NCBI RefSeq assembly: GCF_024464595.1
Contig: NZ_JANHAW010000001.1
Location: 1,071,083-1,135,082 of the forward strand
Length of the DNA stretch: 64,000 nucleotides
Reading direction: 5' to 3'
Source: Halobellus litoreus
GTDB lineage: Archaea > Halobacteriota > Halobacteria > Halobacteriales > Haloferacaceae
The translations under genes were made by a program, and so were the position numbers. The notes below the pieces were generated by a model that searched no databases, was not told where the DNA came from, and was given only the letters and a program-made list of their open reading frames with translations. Shown one piece after another: positions 42,943 to 51,299 of this stretch (positions are counted from its first letter, which is position 1; each line of letters opens with the position of its first letter).

Positions 42943-44427
42943 ATGGGCGCGATCGAGGACGTGTACGAGGATCTCGACACCGACGTCGACTTCGAGGAGT
43001 TCGAGGCCGCCGTCGAGGACAAGGTCGAACAGATGGGCGGCCTCGCCGACGAGGAGACCGCGGCGATGCTCATCGCCCACGAACTCCGCGACGAGGAGGT
43101 CGAGGGCGTCGCCGACGTCGCGCCGGGGATGGACGACGTGAAGTTCCTCGCGAAGGTGATGAGCGTCGGCGACATCCGAACCTTCGACCGCGACGGCGAG
43201 GACGAGGACGGGAAGGTCGTGAACGTCGACGTCGCCGACGAGTCCGGCCGGATCCGGATCACGATGTGGGACGATATGGCCGAGGACGCCGTCGAGAGCC
43301 TCGAAACCGGGCAGACCCTCCGCGTGGCCGGCCGGCCGAAGGACGGCTACAACGGGATCGAGGTCGACGTCGACAAGGTCGAACCCGCCCCGGACGCCGA
43401 GGTCGACGTGCAGGCGCAGGACGCCTACCGCGTGGAGGACCTCGCGCTCGGGCTCTCCGACGTCAACCTGAAGGGTCGGGTGCTGAGCACCGACAGCGTG
43501 CGGACGTTCGACCGCGACGACGGCTCGGAGGGCCGCGTCGCGAACCTGACGCTCGGCGATCCGACCGGCCGGATCCGCGTGACGCTGTGGGACGAGAAGG
43601 CCGACGTCGCGACCGAGTTCGAGGCCGGCGAGTCGGCGGAGGTCGTCGACGGCTACGTCCGGGAGCGCGACGGGACGCTCGAACTCCACGTTGGCAACCG
43701 CGGCGCGGTCGACGAGATCGACGAGGAGATCGAGTACGTCCCCGACACCCGCGAGGTCGAGTCGCTCGAGATCGGCGAGACCGTCGACATCGCCGGCGGC
43801 GTCATCGAGACCGACCCGAAGCGGACGTTCGACCGCGACGACGGCTCCGAGGGGCAGGTCCGAAACGTGCGGGTGAAAGACGACACCGGGGACATCCGCG
43901 TCGCCCTGTGGGGCGACAAGGCCGACCTCGACATCGACCTCGCGGACTACGTGGTCTTCACCGACGTGGAGATCCAGGACGGCTGGCAGGACGACCTCGA
44001 AGCTTCCGCGGGGTGGCAGTCGACGGTCAGCGTGATGGACGACGCGCCGGAGGACGCCGCCGACACCGACACGGAGGCGGCGCAGTCGACGGGACTCGGG
44101 GCGTTCGAGGCGGGCGGATCGGCGGAAACGAGCGGTTCCGGGTCCGATTCGACCGCTTCCGCCGCTGGGGGCGCAGCCGGCGACGTCGGCGGCAACTCCG
44201 CCGCGGCGGCCGTCGCGGAGCGTCCAGCGGGGGCCGACGGCGAGGCCGAGACCGAGACGTTCACCGGGACAGTCGTCCAGGCGGGGAGCCCGGTCGTCCT
44301 CGACGACGGGAGCGAGACCCGCAGCGTCGAGACCGACGAGTCGCTACGGCTCGGCGAGAAGGTGACCGTGAGCGGCCCCGTCGCCGACGGGACGATCACC
44401 GCCGAGGACGTCGAACGGTCGAACTGA
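42943..44427 (+). CDS. Replication protein A (single-stranded DNA-binding, RPA2-like)
   Basis: RPA coats single-stranded DNA in replication and repair. The 494-residue protein has an N-terminal helical part (GAIEDVYEDLDTDVDFEEFE) and three OB folds with the recurring theme RTFDRD...GRIRITMWDD, each about 100 residues apart (about 65-150, 165-255 and 275-355). An acidic Ser/Gly/Ala-rich linker follows, and then a fourth small OB-like end (ETFTGTVVQAGSPVV to ERSN). There is no C-terminal zinc finger. It resembles haloarchaeal RPA2, which I recall lies beside a histone gene as it does here. Confidence 0.92.
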   Translation: MGAIEDVYEDLDTDVDFEEFEAAVEDKVEQMGGLADEETAAMLIAHELRDEEVEGVADVAPGMDDVKFLAKVMSVGDIRTFDRDGEDEDGKVVNVDVADESGRIRITMWDDMAEDAVESLETGQTLRVAGRPKDGYNGIEVDVDKVEPAPDAEVDVQAQDAYRVEDLALGLSDVNLKGRVLSTDSVRTFDRDDGSEGRVANLTLGDPTGRIRVTLWDEKADVATEFEAGESAEVVDGYVRERDGTLELHVGNRGAVDEIDEEIEYVPDTREVESLEIGETVDIAGGVIETDPKRTFDRDDGSEGQVRNVRVKDDTGDIRVALWGDKADLDIDLADYVVFTDVEIQDGWQDDLEASAGWQSTVSVMDDAPEDAADTDTEAAQSTGLGAFEAGGSAETSGSGSDSTASAAGGAAGDVGGNSAAAAVAERPAGADGEAETETFTGTVVQAGSPVVLDDGSETRSVETDESLRLGEKVTVSGPVADGTITAEDVERSN

Positions 44428-44588
44428 GCGGGCGGCCGACAGACGTTCCCGAACCGGTGGCCAGACGATAGACGTCCCCGAGCGCGTCGGCTTGGCGACC
44501 GCCCCACTGCGTCCGGTCGCGCCGGTCCGATCGAGAGCCGCAGCACCGTCGAGAGCGCCGAAGGCGGGAGGAGCGGCCTACGGAAAGG

Positions 44589-44595
44589 ATTATAC
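44589..44595 (+). promoter_or_regulatory. TATA-like box of the histone gene
   Basis: ATTATAC is centred about 29 nt before the histone ATG at 44621, consistent with a near-leaderless transcript that continues into the deacetylase gene. Confidence 0.5.
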
Positions 44596-44620
44596 GCCGG
44601 TCGAACACGATATAGTGGTA

Positions 44621-45052
44621 ATGAGTGTCGAGTTGCCGTTCGCCCCCGTGGACGCGATCATTCGACGGAGAGCCGGCGACCTCCGGGTGAGTTCGGGTGC
44701 CGCCGAGGAGCTCGCTCGCCGCGTTCAGGCGCACGGGGCGGCGCTCGCCGTCGACGCCGCCGAGCGGGCGGCCGCAGACGACCGGAAGACGCTGATGGCC
44801 GAGGACTTCGACGTCCAGCAGGTCGTGAGCCGCCGCGACCTCGAACTGCCGATCGCACCGATCGACCGCATCGCCCGCCTCCGGATCGACGACCGTTACC
44901 GCGTCTCGATGGATGCACGGATCGCGCTGGCGGACATCCTCGAGGACTACGCCGACAACGTCGCGAGCGCGGCCGCGACGCTCGCCCGGCACGCGGACCG
45001 TCGGACCGTCCAGGCCGAAGACATCGAGACGTACTTCGCCCTCTTCGAGTAG
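44621..45052 (+). CDS. hstA: Archaeal histone, tandem double histone fold
   Basis: The 143-residue protein contains two histone folds in one chain, as in haloarchaeal HpyA/HstA. Each begins with the same pattern: LPFAPVDAIIRRRAGDLRVS (fold 1) and LPIAPIDRIARLRIDDRYRVS (fold 2). Each ends with a TLMAEDFD or TVQAEDIETYF helix. The fused dimer acts as one acidic histone unit and may work more as a regulator than as a packager. It starts at ATG 44621; the deacetylase-like gene follows 2 nt after the stop. Confidence 0.95.
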   Translation: MSVELPFAPVDAIIRRRAGDLRVSSGAAEELARRVQAHGAALAVDAAERAAADDRKTLMAEDFDVQQVVSRRDLELPIAPIDRIARLRIDDRYRVSMDARIALADILEDYADNVASAAATLARHADRRTVQAEDIETYFALFE

Positions 45053-45054
45053 CG

Positions 45055-46071
45055 ATGCAGTTCGGCTACAGCGAGACCTGCCTCGCACACGACACCGGCG
45101 AACGGCACCCGGAGACGGCCGACCGCCTGCGGGCCATCCGCCGCGCGCTCGCGAAGCGACACGGAATCTCCTACGTCGAGGCCGACCCGGCCGGCGAGGA
45201 CTCGGTCGCCTCGGTCCACGACGACGACTACGTCGAGGAGATCCGCGAGTTCTGTCGAGACGGCGGCGGCAACTGGGACCCCGACACCGTCGCCTCCGAG
45301 GACACTTGGGCGGCCGCGACGGCGTCGGCGGGACTCGCGCAGTGGGCCGCGCGGGAGGCCGCCGAGGGAGCGAGCGGCCGCGACACGCCGTTCGCGATCG
45401 GTCGGCCGCCCGGCCACCACGCCGTCGCGGACGACGCGATGGGATTCTGCTTCATCAACAACGCCGCCGTCGCCGCCCAGACGCTCCTCGACGACCCCGA
45501 CTCCGGGGTCGAGCGCGCGGTCATCTTCGACTGGGACGTCCACCACGGCAACGGCACGCAGGACATCTTCTACGACCAGAGCGACGTCCTCTACGCGTCG
45601 ATCCACGAGGACGGGCTCTATCCCGGGACCGGCGAGGTCGACGAGACCGGCGCGGGCGACGGCGAGGGGACCACGCTGAACGTGCCGCTGTCGGCTGGCG
45701 CGGGCGACGAGGACTACCTCCTCGCGGTCGAGGAACTGCTCCGCCCCGTCGTCGAGCGGTTCGATCCGGACCTCTTCGTCGTCAGCGCCGGGTTCGACGC
45801 CCACCGTCACGATCCGATCTCGCGGATGCGCGTCTCGACGGAGGGGTACGCCCTCCTGACGGACCGCGTTCGCTCGATCGCCGACGACACCGACGCGGGG
45901 CTGGCGTTCGTTCTGGAGGGCGGCTACGGCCTCGACACGCTCTCTGAGGGCGTTGCGACCGTCCACGAGACCTTCGACGGACGGGCGCCGATGGAACCCG
46001 ACGACGGGCCCAGCGAGTCGACCGAGCAACTCGTCGCGGACGTGCGCCGGGCGCACGGTCTCGACGACTGA
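45055..46071 (+). CDS. Histone deacetylase family protein (class II-type, acetylpolyamine amidohydrolase-like)
   Basis: The 338-residue protein has the zinc-dependent deacetylase core: IGRPPGHHA with the two active-site His, FCFINNAAVAAQTLL, and FDWDVHHGNGTQDIFY with zinc-binding Asp and His. VVSAGFDAHRHDP contributes the third ligand and LEGGYGLDTL the Gly/Tyr motif. It lies 2 nt behind the histone gene, so both come from one transcript. I recall that haloarchaeal HdaI is encoded near the histone gene. The true substrate may be lysine-acetylated proteins or acetylpolyamines. Confidence 0.94.
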   Translation: MQFGYSETCLAHDTGERHPETADRLRAIRRALAKRHGISYVEADPAGEDSVASVHDDDYVEEIREFCRDGGGNWDPDTVASEDTWAAATASAGLAQWAAREAAEGASGRDTPFAIGRPPGHHAVADDAMGFCFINNAAVAAQTLLDDPDSGVERAVIFDWDVHHGNGTQDIFYDQSDVLYASIHEDGLYPGTGEVDETGAGDGEGTTLNVPLSAGAGDEDYLLAVEELLRPVVERFDPDLFVVSAGFDAHRHDPISRMRVSTEGYALLTDRVRSIADDTDAGLAFVLEGGYGLDTLSEGVATVHETFDGRAPMEPDDGPSESTEQLVADVRRAHGLDD

Positions 46072-46177
46072 CCCACCGCCGCGGCGGGTCCTCGATCCGC
46101 GAACCTGTCTCCCCGGCGTTCGATCTGAACGCCAGGTGTCAGTATCGATCGCAGTCGGGCGTCGGTATCGATCGCAG

Positions 46178-46897
46178 TCAGCCGTCGGTGTCGCGGACGA
46201 CGAGCACCGGACACTCGGTCCGTTCGAGTACCCGTGTCGGAACGTCGCCAAGGATGTGCTCGATCAGCGACGGTTCCGTCTCGCCGATGACCAGGACGTC
46301 GTGGTCGGCCGCGGCGTCGACGATGTCGTCGACCGGCGACTCGCTCTCGACAGTGGTGGTGGCGATCCGGTCCGGATCGACGCCCGCATCGGTCAGGCGG
46401 TCGACCGCCCCCTCCAACAGCGTCCGCCCGACGGACGGGTCTTCGTCGCCCGCCGGCGCGGCGTGGAACAGCGTGACCGACGCCTCGCTCTCCGCCAGCA
46501 GGGTCGCGACGACCGAGAGGATCCGATCGAGATTCACGTCTCCGCGGACGGGCACAAACACCCGTTCGACGACCCGAACGTCCCGGGGAACGACGATCAC
46601 CGACGCGTCGTACTCCTCGGCGACCCGGTCGACCGTCTCCGACCGGTCGGGCGTGAACACGACCAGCGTCTCGATGTCGCTGTCTTCGGGGAACGTCGAC
46701 GCCACCTCTTCGATGCGTTCGACGGCCGCCGCCTCGTGTTCGTCTCGCATCTGTTCCGGGGTGACCTGGTCGGGGACGGGATACCACCCGACCAGCACGA
46801 CCGTCGCGGGCCGGAGCAGATCGAGCAGATCCGGATCGGGTCGCTCGTGGTTCGAGACGTCGACCGGAACCAGGACCGTGGGGACGCCCCCGGTCAT
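46178..46897 (-). CDS. Two-domain UspA-type protein (permease-associated), copy 1
   Basis: The 239-residue protein contains two Usp-like folds, the second typical (EASVTLFHAAPAGDED, HDVLVIGETEPSLIEHILGDVPTRVLERTECPVLVVRD). It starts with VLVPVDVSNHERPDPDLLDLLRP. It is paralogous to the gene upstream (same length and architecture) and overlaps it by 4 nt (ATGA). Such proteins correspond to the soluble C-terminal Usp part found fused to some archaeal APC permeases. It probably regulates the nearby amino acid permease. Confidence 0.85.
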   Translation of the reverse strand: MTGGVPTVLVPVDVSNHERPDPDLLDLLRPATVVLVGWYPVPDQVTPEQMRDEHEAAAVERIEEVASTFPEDSDIETLVVFTPDRSETVDRVAEEYDASVIVVPRDVRVVERVFVPVRGDVNLDRILSVVATLLAESEASVTLFHAAPAGDEDPSVGRTLLEGAVDRLTDAGVDPDRIATTTVESESPVDDIVDAAADHDVLVIGETEPSLIEHILGDVPTRVLERTECPVLVVRDTDG

Positions 46898-47613
46898 CCG
46901 CCTCGCTCCTTCCGGACGACGAGAACCGCCCGGCCGGTGGTATCGTGAACGCTGTTCGGTAGATCGCCGATAACGCGCTCCCGGATGCCGGGTTCGTGTT
47001 CACCCATCACGACGAAGTCGTGAGATGCCGCCAGGTCCAGAAGGTCACTCCGCTGTGTCTCGGCGGTCGGTTCCTTCCAGAAGATCGACTCCCGGGACAA
47101 CCCCTGCTCGACCAGCCAGTCGGTCGCCCCACGGAGGTAGAGTTCCGACCTGGCGCTGCCCTGCTCGACGCTGTCGGCGTGAAACAGCGTCACCTCGAGG
47201 TCATTCCCCTCCATAATGAGCCTGATCACGTCGAGGACGCGGAACATATTCTGTTCGTCCTTGAGCGACACGAGCACGCGAGACAGCGTCGTGACTTCGC
47301 CGGTGACGAGCACGGCGTCGCAGTCGTACTCGTTGGCGACGCGATCGGTCGTCTGGACGCGGTCGCGGGTGAACACCAGCACCGATTCGAGGTCGGTCCC
47401 GGCGTCGGCGAAGCGTCGAGCGCTCGCCACCAGGGCGTCCTTGGCGTCCTGTTCGTACGCTTCCCGGATCTGTTGCGGTGGCGTCTGATCGGGCACCGGG
47501 TAGTACCCGAGGAGGACGATGCGGAGCGGTCGCAACGCTCCGATCAGGTCCAGCGCCGGTTCGTCCGGGTCCGATACGTCGATCGGTACCAGTATCCTGG
47601 GGTTCTCGATCAT
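46894..47613 (-). CDS. Two-domain UspA-type protein (permease-associated), copy 2
   Basis: The 239-residue paralogue of the next gene begins MIENPRILVPIDVSDPDEPALDLIGALRP and contains LRIVLLGYYPVPDQ, matching VVLVGWYPVPDQ in its sister. Its second half has LEVTLFHADS and FVVMGEHEPGIRERVIGDLPNS. It lies 72 nt downstream of the permease gene and overlaps the next gene by 4 nt, so the three likely form one operon. Nucleotide binding is possible but the glycine-rich loop is degenerate. Confidence 0.85.
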   Translation of the reverse strand: MIENPRILVPIDVSDPDEPALDLIGALRPLRIVLLGYYPVPDQTPPQQIREAYEQDAKDALVASARRFADAGTDLESVLVFTRDRVQTTDRVANEYDCDAVLVTGEVTTLSRVLVSLKDEQNMFRVLDVIRLIMEGNDLEVTLFHADSVEQGSARSELYLRGATDWLVEQGLSRESIFWKEPTAETQRSDLLDLAASHDFVVMGEHEPGIRERVIGDLPNSVHDTTGRAVLVVRKERGG

Positions 47614-47685
47614 ACGTGATCACCGCTGAACGTCGGCGTCCGCACCGCTGTCCGCACCGCGGGGGTTGTGGCCGGCCGACGCCAG

Positions 47686-49149
47686 TCAGGCATCTGAACC
47701 ACCCCCGCGGGCCGCCGCAGCCTCGTCCGTCGAAAGATCGAAGTCGACCTCGACCTCGACTTCGACGTCCGGCGGCGAGCGATATCGGGCCAGCGCACTC
47801 GTGTCTTCGACCCGCTTCCGAACGTACACGACGTACCAGACGACGCCGCCGACGACCAGCGCGCCGGCCAGCAGTATCTGTTGGAGGTCCATAAAACCGA
47901 TCAGCCCGAACGACAGGAGCGCTCCGAGCACCGGGACGACGGGGTAGCCGGGGGCCTCGAACCCGGGGTCGTAGCCCATCGCCTCCGTCTCGCGCATCGC
48001 GATGAGCGAGACGTTCAGCAGCCCGTACACGAGGAGGTGGAGAACGCTCCCCGCCTTCGCGAGCGCGTTGACCTTCCCCGCGATAATGAACACCACGATG
48101 AGTGCTCCAGTCAGCGCAATCGACCGGTAAGGCGTGTTGAACCGGCTGTGAATCGCCGAGAGCCGCTCGTCCATCAGGCCGTCTCGGCCCATCGCGTAAT
48201 TGATGCGCGAGGCCGACAGCACTGACGCGTTCGCCGACGACGCGGTCGCCAGCAACCCGCCGAACGTCAGCAGCCCGACGCCGACGAGGCCGATCCCGAA
48301 CCCGTCGAAGACCGCTCGCGCCCCGATGGCGATCGCGGTCCCCTCGCCGGCGATGCGGTCCAGCGGGACGACGCCCAGGAGGACGAGCATCGACACCGCG
48401 TAGATCACCGTCACGAGCAGGACGCTGCCGACCATCGCCCGCGGGAGGTTCGTGCCGGGTTGCTTGATCTCGCCGGCGACGGTCGCCACCTGCGCGAATC
48501 CCAGGTACGACACGAACACCAGGGCGGTCGTGGGGAGGATCGCACCGGGACCCGTCGTCTGCGGAAAGAATGGCGTCAGTTCCGCGAACCGGACCTGCGT
48601 CGCACCCAGCGCCATAAACACCCCGAGGATCGCCAGCAGGACGATCACGATGACGTTTTGCAGGTCGCCCGTCCCGTCCGTACTGAGGTAGTTGACGGCG
48701 ATGAACACGATGGCGGCGACGAGCCCGCCGATCTGTGCGCCGCTCAGCGGGACCGCGGCGGCGACCCCGAGATTCAGGTTCAACCCGGCCACCAGCGGAG
48801 AAACGTAGTTTCCGAAGCCCACCGCGTAAAACGCCGTCGCAAACGCCAGTCCGAGCCAGTTGCCCAGCCCGGCGATCGAGCCGAAGAGCGGTCCAAGCCC
48901 CCTGTTGATGAAGTGGTACGGGCCGCCCGACGCCGGCATCGCCGTCGCGAGTTCGCTGGCCGACAGCGCGGTTAGCATAGCGATACCGCCGGCGACCGCG
49001 AACGCCGCCGCCGACGCCGGGCCGGCCAAGGCGGCCGCCGCCCCCGGGAGAACGAAGATGCCGGCACCGACCATCGTCCCCACACCGATCATCAACGCCT
49101 CCGTCAGCCCGAGCGTTCGTTCGAGTTGCGTCTCCGTCTCCGAGGCCAT
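47686..49149 (-). CDS. APC-family amino acid permease
   Basis: The 487-residue transporter has twelve hydrophobic segments and begins MASETETQLERTLGLTEALMIGVGTMVGAGIFVLPG, where GVGTMVGAGIF is the amino acid permease signature. Further family marks are SASELATAMPASGGPYHF, and GFAQVATVAGEIKQPGTNLPRAM in the middle. The ATG at 49149 is preferred over a GTG one codon upstream. The C-terminus is acidic (VEVEVEVDFDL) and cytosolic. Two UspA-type proteins follow in the same direction. The substrate is unknown; leucine/alanine-type or cationic amino acids are possible. Confidence 0.93.
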   Translation of the reverse strand: MASETETQLERTLGLTEALMIGVGTMVGAGIFVLPGAAAALAGPASAAAFAVAGGIAMLTALSASELATAMPASGGPYHFINRGLGPLFGSIAGLGNWLGLAFATAFYAVGFGNYVSPLVAGLNLNLGVAAAVPLSGAQIGGLVAAIVFIAVNYLSTDGTGDLQNVIVIVLLAILGVFMALGATQVRFAELTPFFPQTTGPGAILPTTALVFVSYLGFAQVATVAGEIKQPGTNLPRAMVGSVLLVTVIYAVSMLVLLGVVPLDRIAGEGTAIAIGARAVFDGFGIGLVGVGLLTFGGLLATASSANASVLSASRINYAMGRDGLMDERLSAIHSRFNTPYRSIALTGALIVVFIIAGKVNALAKAGSVLHLLVYGLLNVSLIAMRETEAMGYDPGFEAPGYPVVPVLGALLSFGLIGFMDLQQILLAGALVVGGVVWYVVYVRKRVEDTSALARYRSPPDVEVEVEVDFDLSTDEAAAARGGGSDA

Positions 49150-49354
49150 CACCTTGCTACATGTGACCCACTATCAAAACGTTTGCAGCCGTCCGCCGTT
49201 GCGCGGCCCGCGTGCGTCGCCCGAGGTACCGCCCCTGACCGGCGAGACCGTCGACGTCCGTCAGCGAGTACGGTGATCGGCGAGGCGAGGAGCCGACGAG
49301 TAGACGTTCTGGTCCGCAGACGCCATCGCGTCCGGAACTTTCGTTCGCGGGCAG

Positions 49355-50743
49355 TCAGGGCCGCGGATCGAAGTACGACGCCAACTCGCGTCCGAACTCC
49401 TCACAGAGCGCCGCGACCTCGCTGCCGACGAGCACGTCGTACTCGGTTTCGAGCGCCGTTTCGACCCGAGCGCCGAGTCCGACGGCGAACAGTTCCGCCG
49501 AGCGGAGCAGTTCGGCGGCGTCGGTGAACTCCCGCTCGCGCTCGACGACGTACCGCTCCCCGTCGACGAACGGACCGTAGGTGTCCGGCGGGGCGTCGTC
49601 CGCACCCTCCGACGGGTCGTCCGCGTACGCCTCGTAGAACCCCTCGGCGTGCTCGCGGACGTGCACGGGCGGCCCGTCGTGGCGTTCGATCGCCGGGAGC
49701 GTCCGGTGGGCGAGTTCGACGAACAGGACGGCGCGGTCGTCGGCGAACGTCGTCGCCCGAATCGGGTCGAACCCCCGGCGGTCGAGTTCGTCGCGGACGC
49801 CCGCCAGCGACTTCCGGAGCTGGGGGTAGAGCTGGTCGTCGACGAGGTCCGGGGCGTCGAAGACGACCGCGACGGGCGTCGTCCCGCGGCGATCCAGATG
49901 CGCTTCGGCGGCGTCCGGTCCGATCGGCTCGGGCTCCCGCGGCTCGAAGAGGTCCTCGCTCGGGGCCGTCAGAAACGCCCGAGCGTAGTGCTGGAGGCGG
50001 GCGACGTTCTCCGCGGCGCAGACCGCCGCGACGTTCCGCGCGGGATCCGTCGGGTCGACCACCACGAGCGGGTCGTCGTGCGATTTCGTCCCGTGGGCTT
50101 CGGGGTCGAAGACGACCGGCGGGTGCCAGTCGGCCGCCGCGGCCAGGAGCGTCTCCACGTCGCCGTGTTCGAGAACGAGCAGTTCCGAGAGGTAGCCCGA
50201 GAAGCCCCGGGTTCGGAGGTTGCTGCCGTAGACGCCGATCCCCTTCAGGAACTGCTTGAAAACGCGCATCTCCCCGGCGAGGTCGTCGTCGATCCGTTCG
50301 CGCAGGTAGGCGTTGTGATGCGGCGTCCGGTCGACCGCCGACTGGAGCGCGGCGCCGTCGCCGACGTCGTAGCAGGGCACGAGGTCGACGTCGAACCCCT
50401 CGAACTCGCCGGTCACGTACGGGTGTTCGGCGTACTCCTCGTGGCCGTCGGGGAGGACCGCGTTGCCGATTTCGAGGCCGTAGCGCTCCAGCGTCTCCCG
50501 GTCGAGGTCGGACGGAAACCGCACGAAGAGATCGATGTCTCGGTCGCCGGCGAGCCACGTCCCGCGGGCGGTCGATCCGACCTGGACGACGTCGGCGTCG
50601 ACGGGGAGGGCCGCGAGTTCCGCTTCGATCCCATCGGTGAGCGTCGAGACCGCGGCTCGCATCGCCTCGCGTTCGGCCGCGTCGGGGGTGACGCGTTCGC
50701 GAACCCGCTCTATCACCCGGCGTCGCTCGTCGGCGTCGGCCAT
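49355..50743 (-). CDS. cca: CCA-adding enzyme (archaeal class I tRNA nucleotidyltransferase)
   Basis: This enzyme adds the CCA end to tRNAs without template, essential here because the tRNA genes in the window lack CCA. The 462-residue protein starts at ATG 50743 (MADADERRRVIERVRERVTPDAAE). It has the class I nucleotidyltransferase motif VQVGSTARGTWLAGDRDIDLFVRF with the metal-binding DID, and a third Asp in EGFDVDLVPCY. The palm and body domains follow with RTPHHNAYLRERI and FKQFLKGIGVYGS. Two tRNA genes lie just upstream on the other strand. Confidence 0.96.
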   Translation of the reverse strand: MADADERRRVIERVRERVTPDAAEREAMRAAVSTLTDGIEAELAALPVDADVVQVGSTARGTWLAGDRDIDLFVRFPSDLDRETLERYGLEIGNAVLPDGHEEYAEHPYVTGEFEGFDVDLVPCYDVGDGAALQSAVDRTPHHNAYLRERIDDDLAGEMRVFKQFLKGIGVYGSNLRTRGFSGYLSELLVLEHGDVETLLAAAADWHPPVVFDPEAHGTKSHDDPLVVVDPTDPARNVAAVCAAENVARLQHYARAFLTAPSEDLFEPREPEPIGPDAAEAHLDRRGTTPVAVVFDAPDLVDDQLYPQLRKSLAGVRDELDRRGFDPIRATTFADDRAVLFVELAHRTLPAIERHDGPPVHVREHAEGFYEAYADDPSEGADDAPPDTYGPFVDGERYVVEREREFTDAAELLRSAELFAVGLGARVETALETEYDVLVGSEVAALCEEFGRELASYFDPRP

Positions 50744-50901
50744 CGTTGTCACGGCTTCGAGAGGGTCCGGCGAAAGGGTGTCGATGCGGCCGGGACGCGA
50801 GCGGTTCGTCGCGGTCGGCGTGCCGTCACCTCGCACCCGTGCGGTGAAAACGAAAGCCCTATCATACTACCTCGGTGTACGTTCGTGTGCAGGCACACCG
50901 A

Positions 50902-50974
50902 GCCGTCGTAGCTCAGTTGGTAGAGCACCTCGCTGTTAACGAGGTGGTCCCAGGTTCGAGCCCTGGCGACGGCG
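50902..50974 (+). tRNA. tRNA-Asn (anticodon GTT)
   Basis: A complete 73-nt cloverleaf: acceptor GCCGTCG/CGACGGC, D arm GCTCAGTTGGTAGAGC, anticodon stem CCTCG/CGAGG with loop CTGTTAA (GTT), T stem CAGG/CCTG region with loop TTCGAGC, and discriminator G. No CCA is encoded and no intron is seen. It is divergent from cca. Confidence 0.95.
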
Positions 50975-51082
50975 TCACTTCCTCTCGACGCCGACTTCGG
51001 AGCGTCCGCCTCGGCTCTCGTTCGCGCCCGCTCGCCCACCAACGACACGTCTAAGGGGGAGACCGCGGAACGGTAGACCGCG

Positions 51083-51157
51083 GGGCCCTTAGCTCAGTCT
51101 GGTCAGAGCGCTCGGCTCATAACCGGGTGGTCAGGGGTTCGAACCCCCTAGGGCCCA
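51083..51157 (+). tRNA. tRNA with anticodon CAT (elongator Met, or Ile2 needing agmatidine)
   Basis: A complete 75-nt cloverleaf: acceptor GGGCCCT/AGGGCCC, anticodon stem CTCGG/CCGGG with loop CTCATAA (CAT), T stem GGGG/CCCC with loop TTCGAAC, and discriminator A. It lacks the three-GC anticodon-stem mark of an initiator (GGG/CCC). The GGGCCC...GGGCCCA acceptor resembles tRNA-Ile, so it may be the Ile2 isoacceptor whose C34 is changed to agmatidine. Confidence 0.9.
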
Positions 51158-51299
51158 TTTCGAAACGTCCCGTTACTGTCGTCTCGCACAACGCACCGTG
51201 GCCGCGTGAGACCGGACTCGAAACCGAGCACCGCCGCCAGTATTCCGGGATTGCCGCAGGCCCCAGCGACCCGGAGCCGCCACGGTTCGACGGGCAGAT

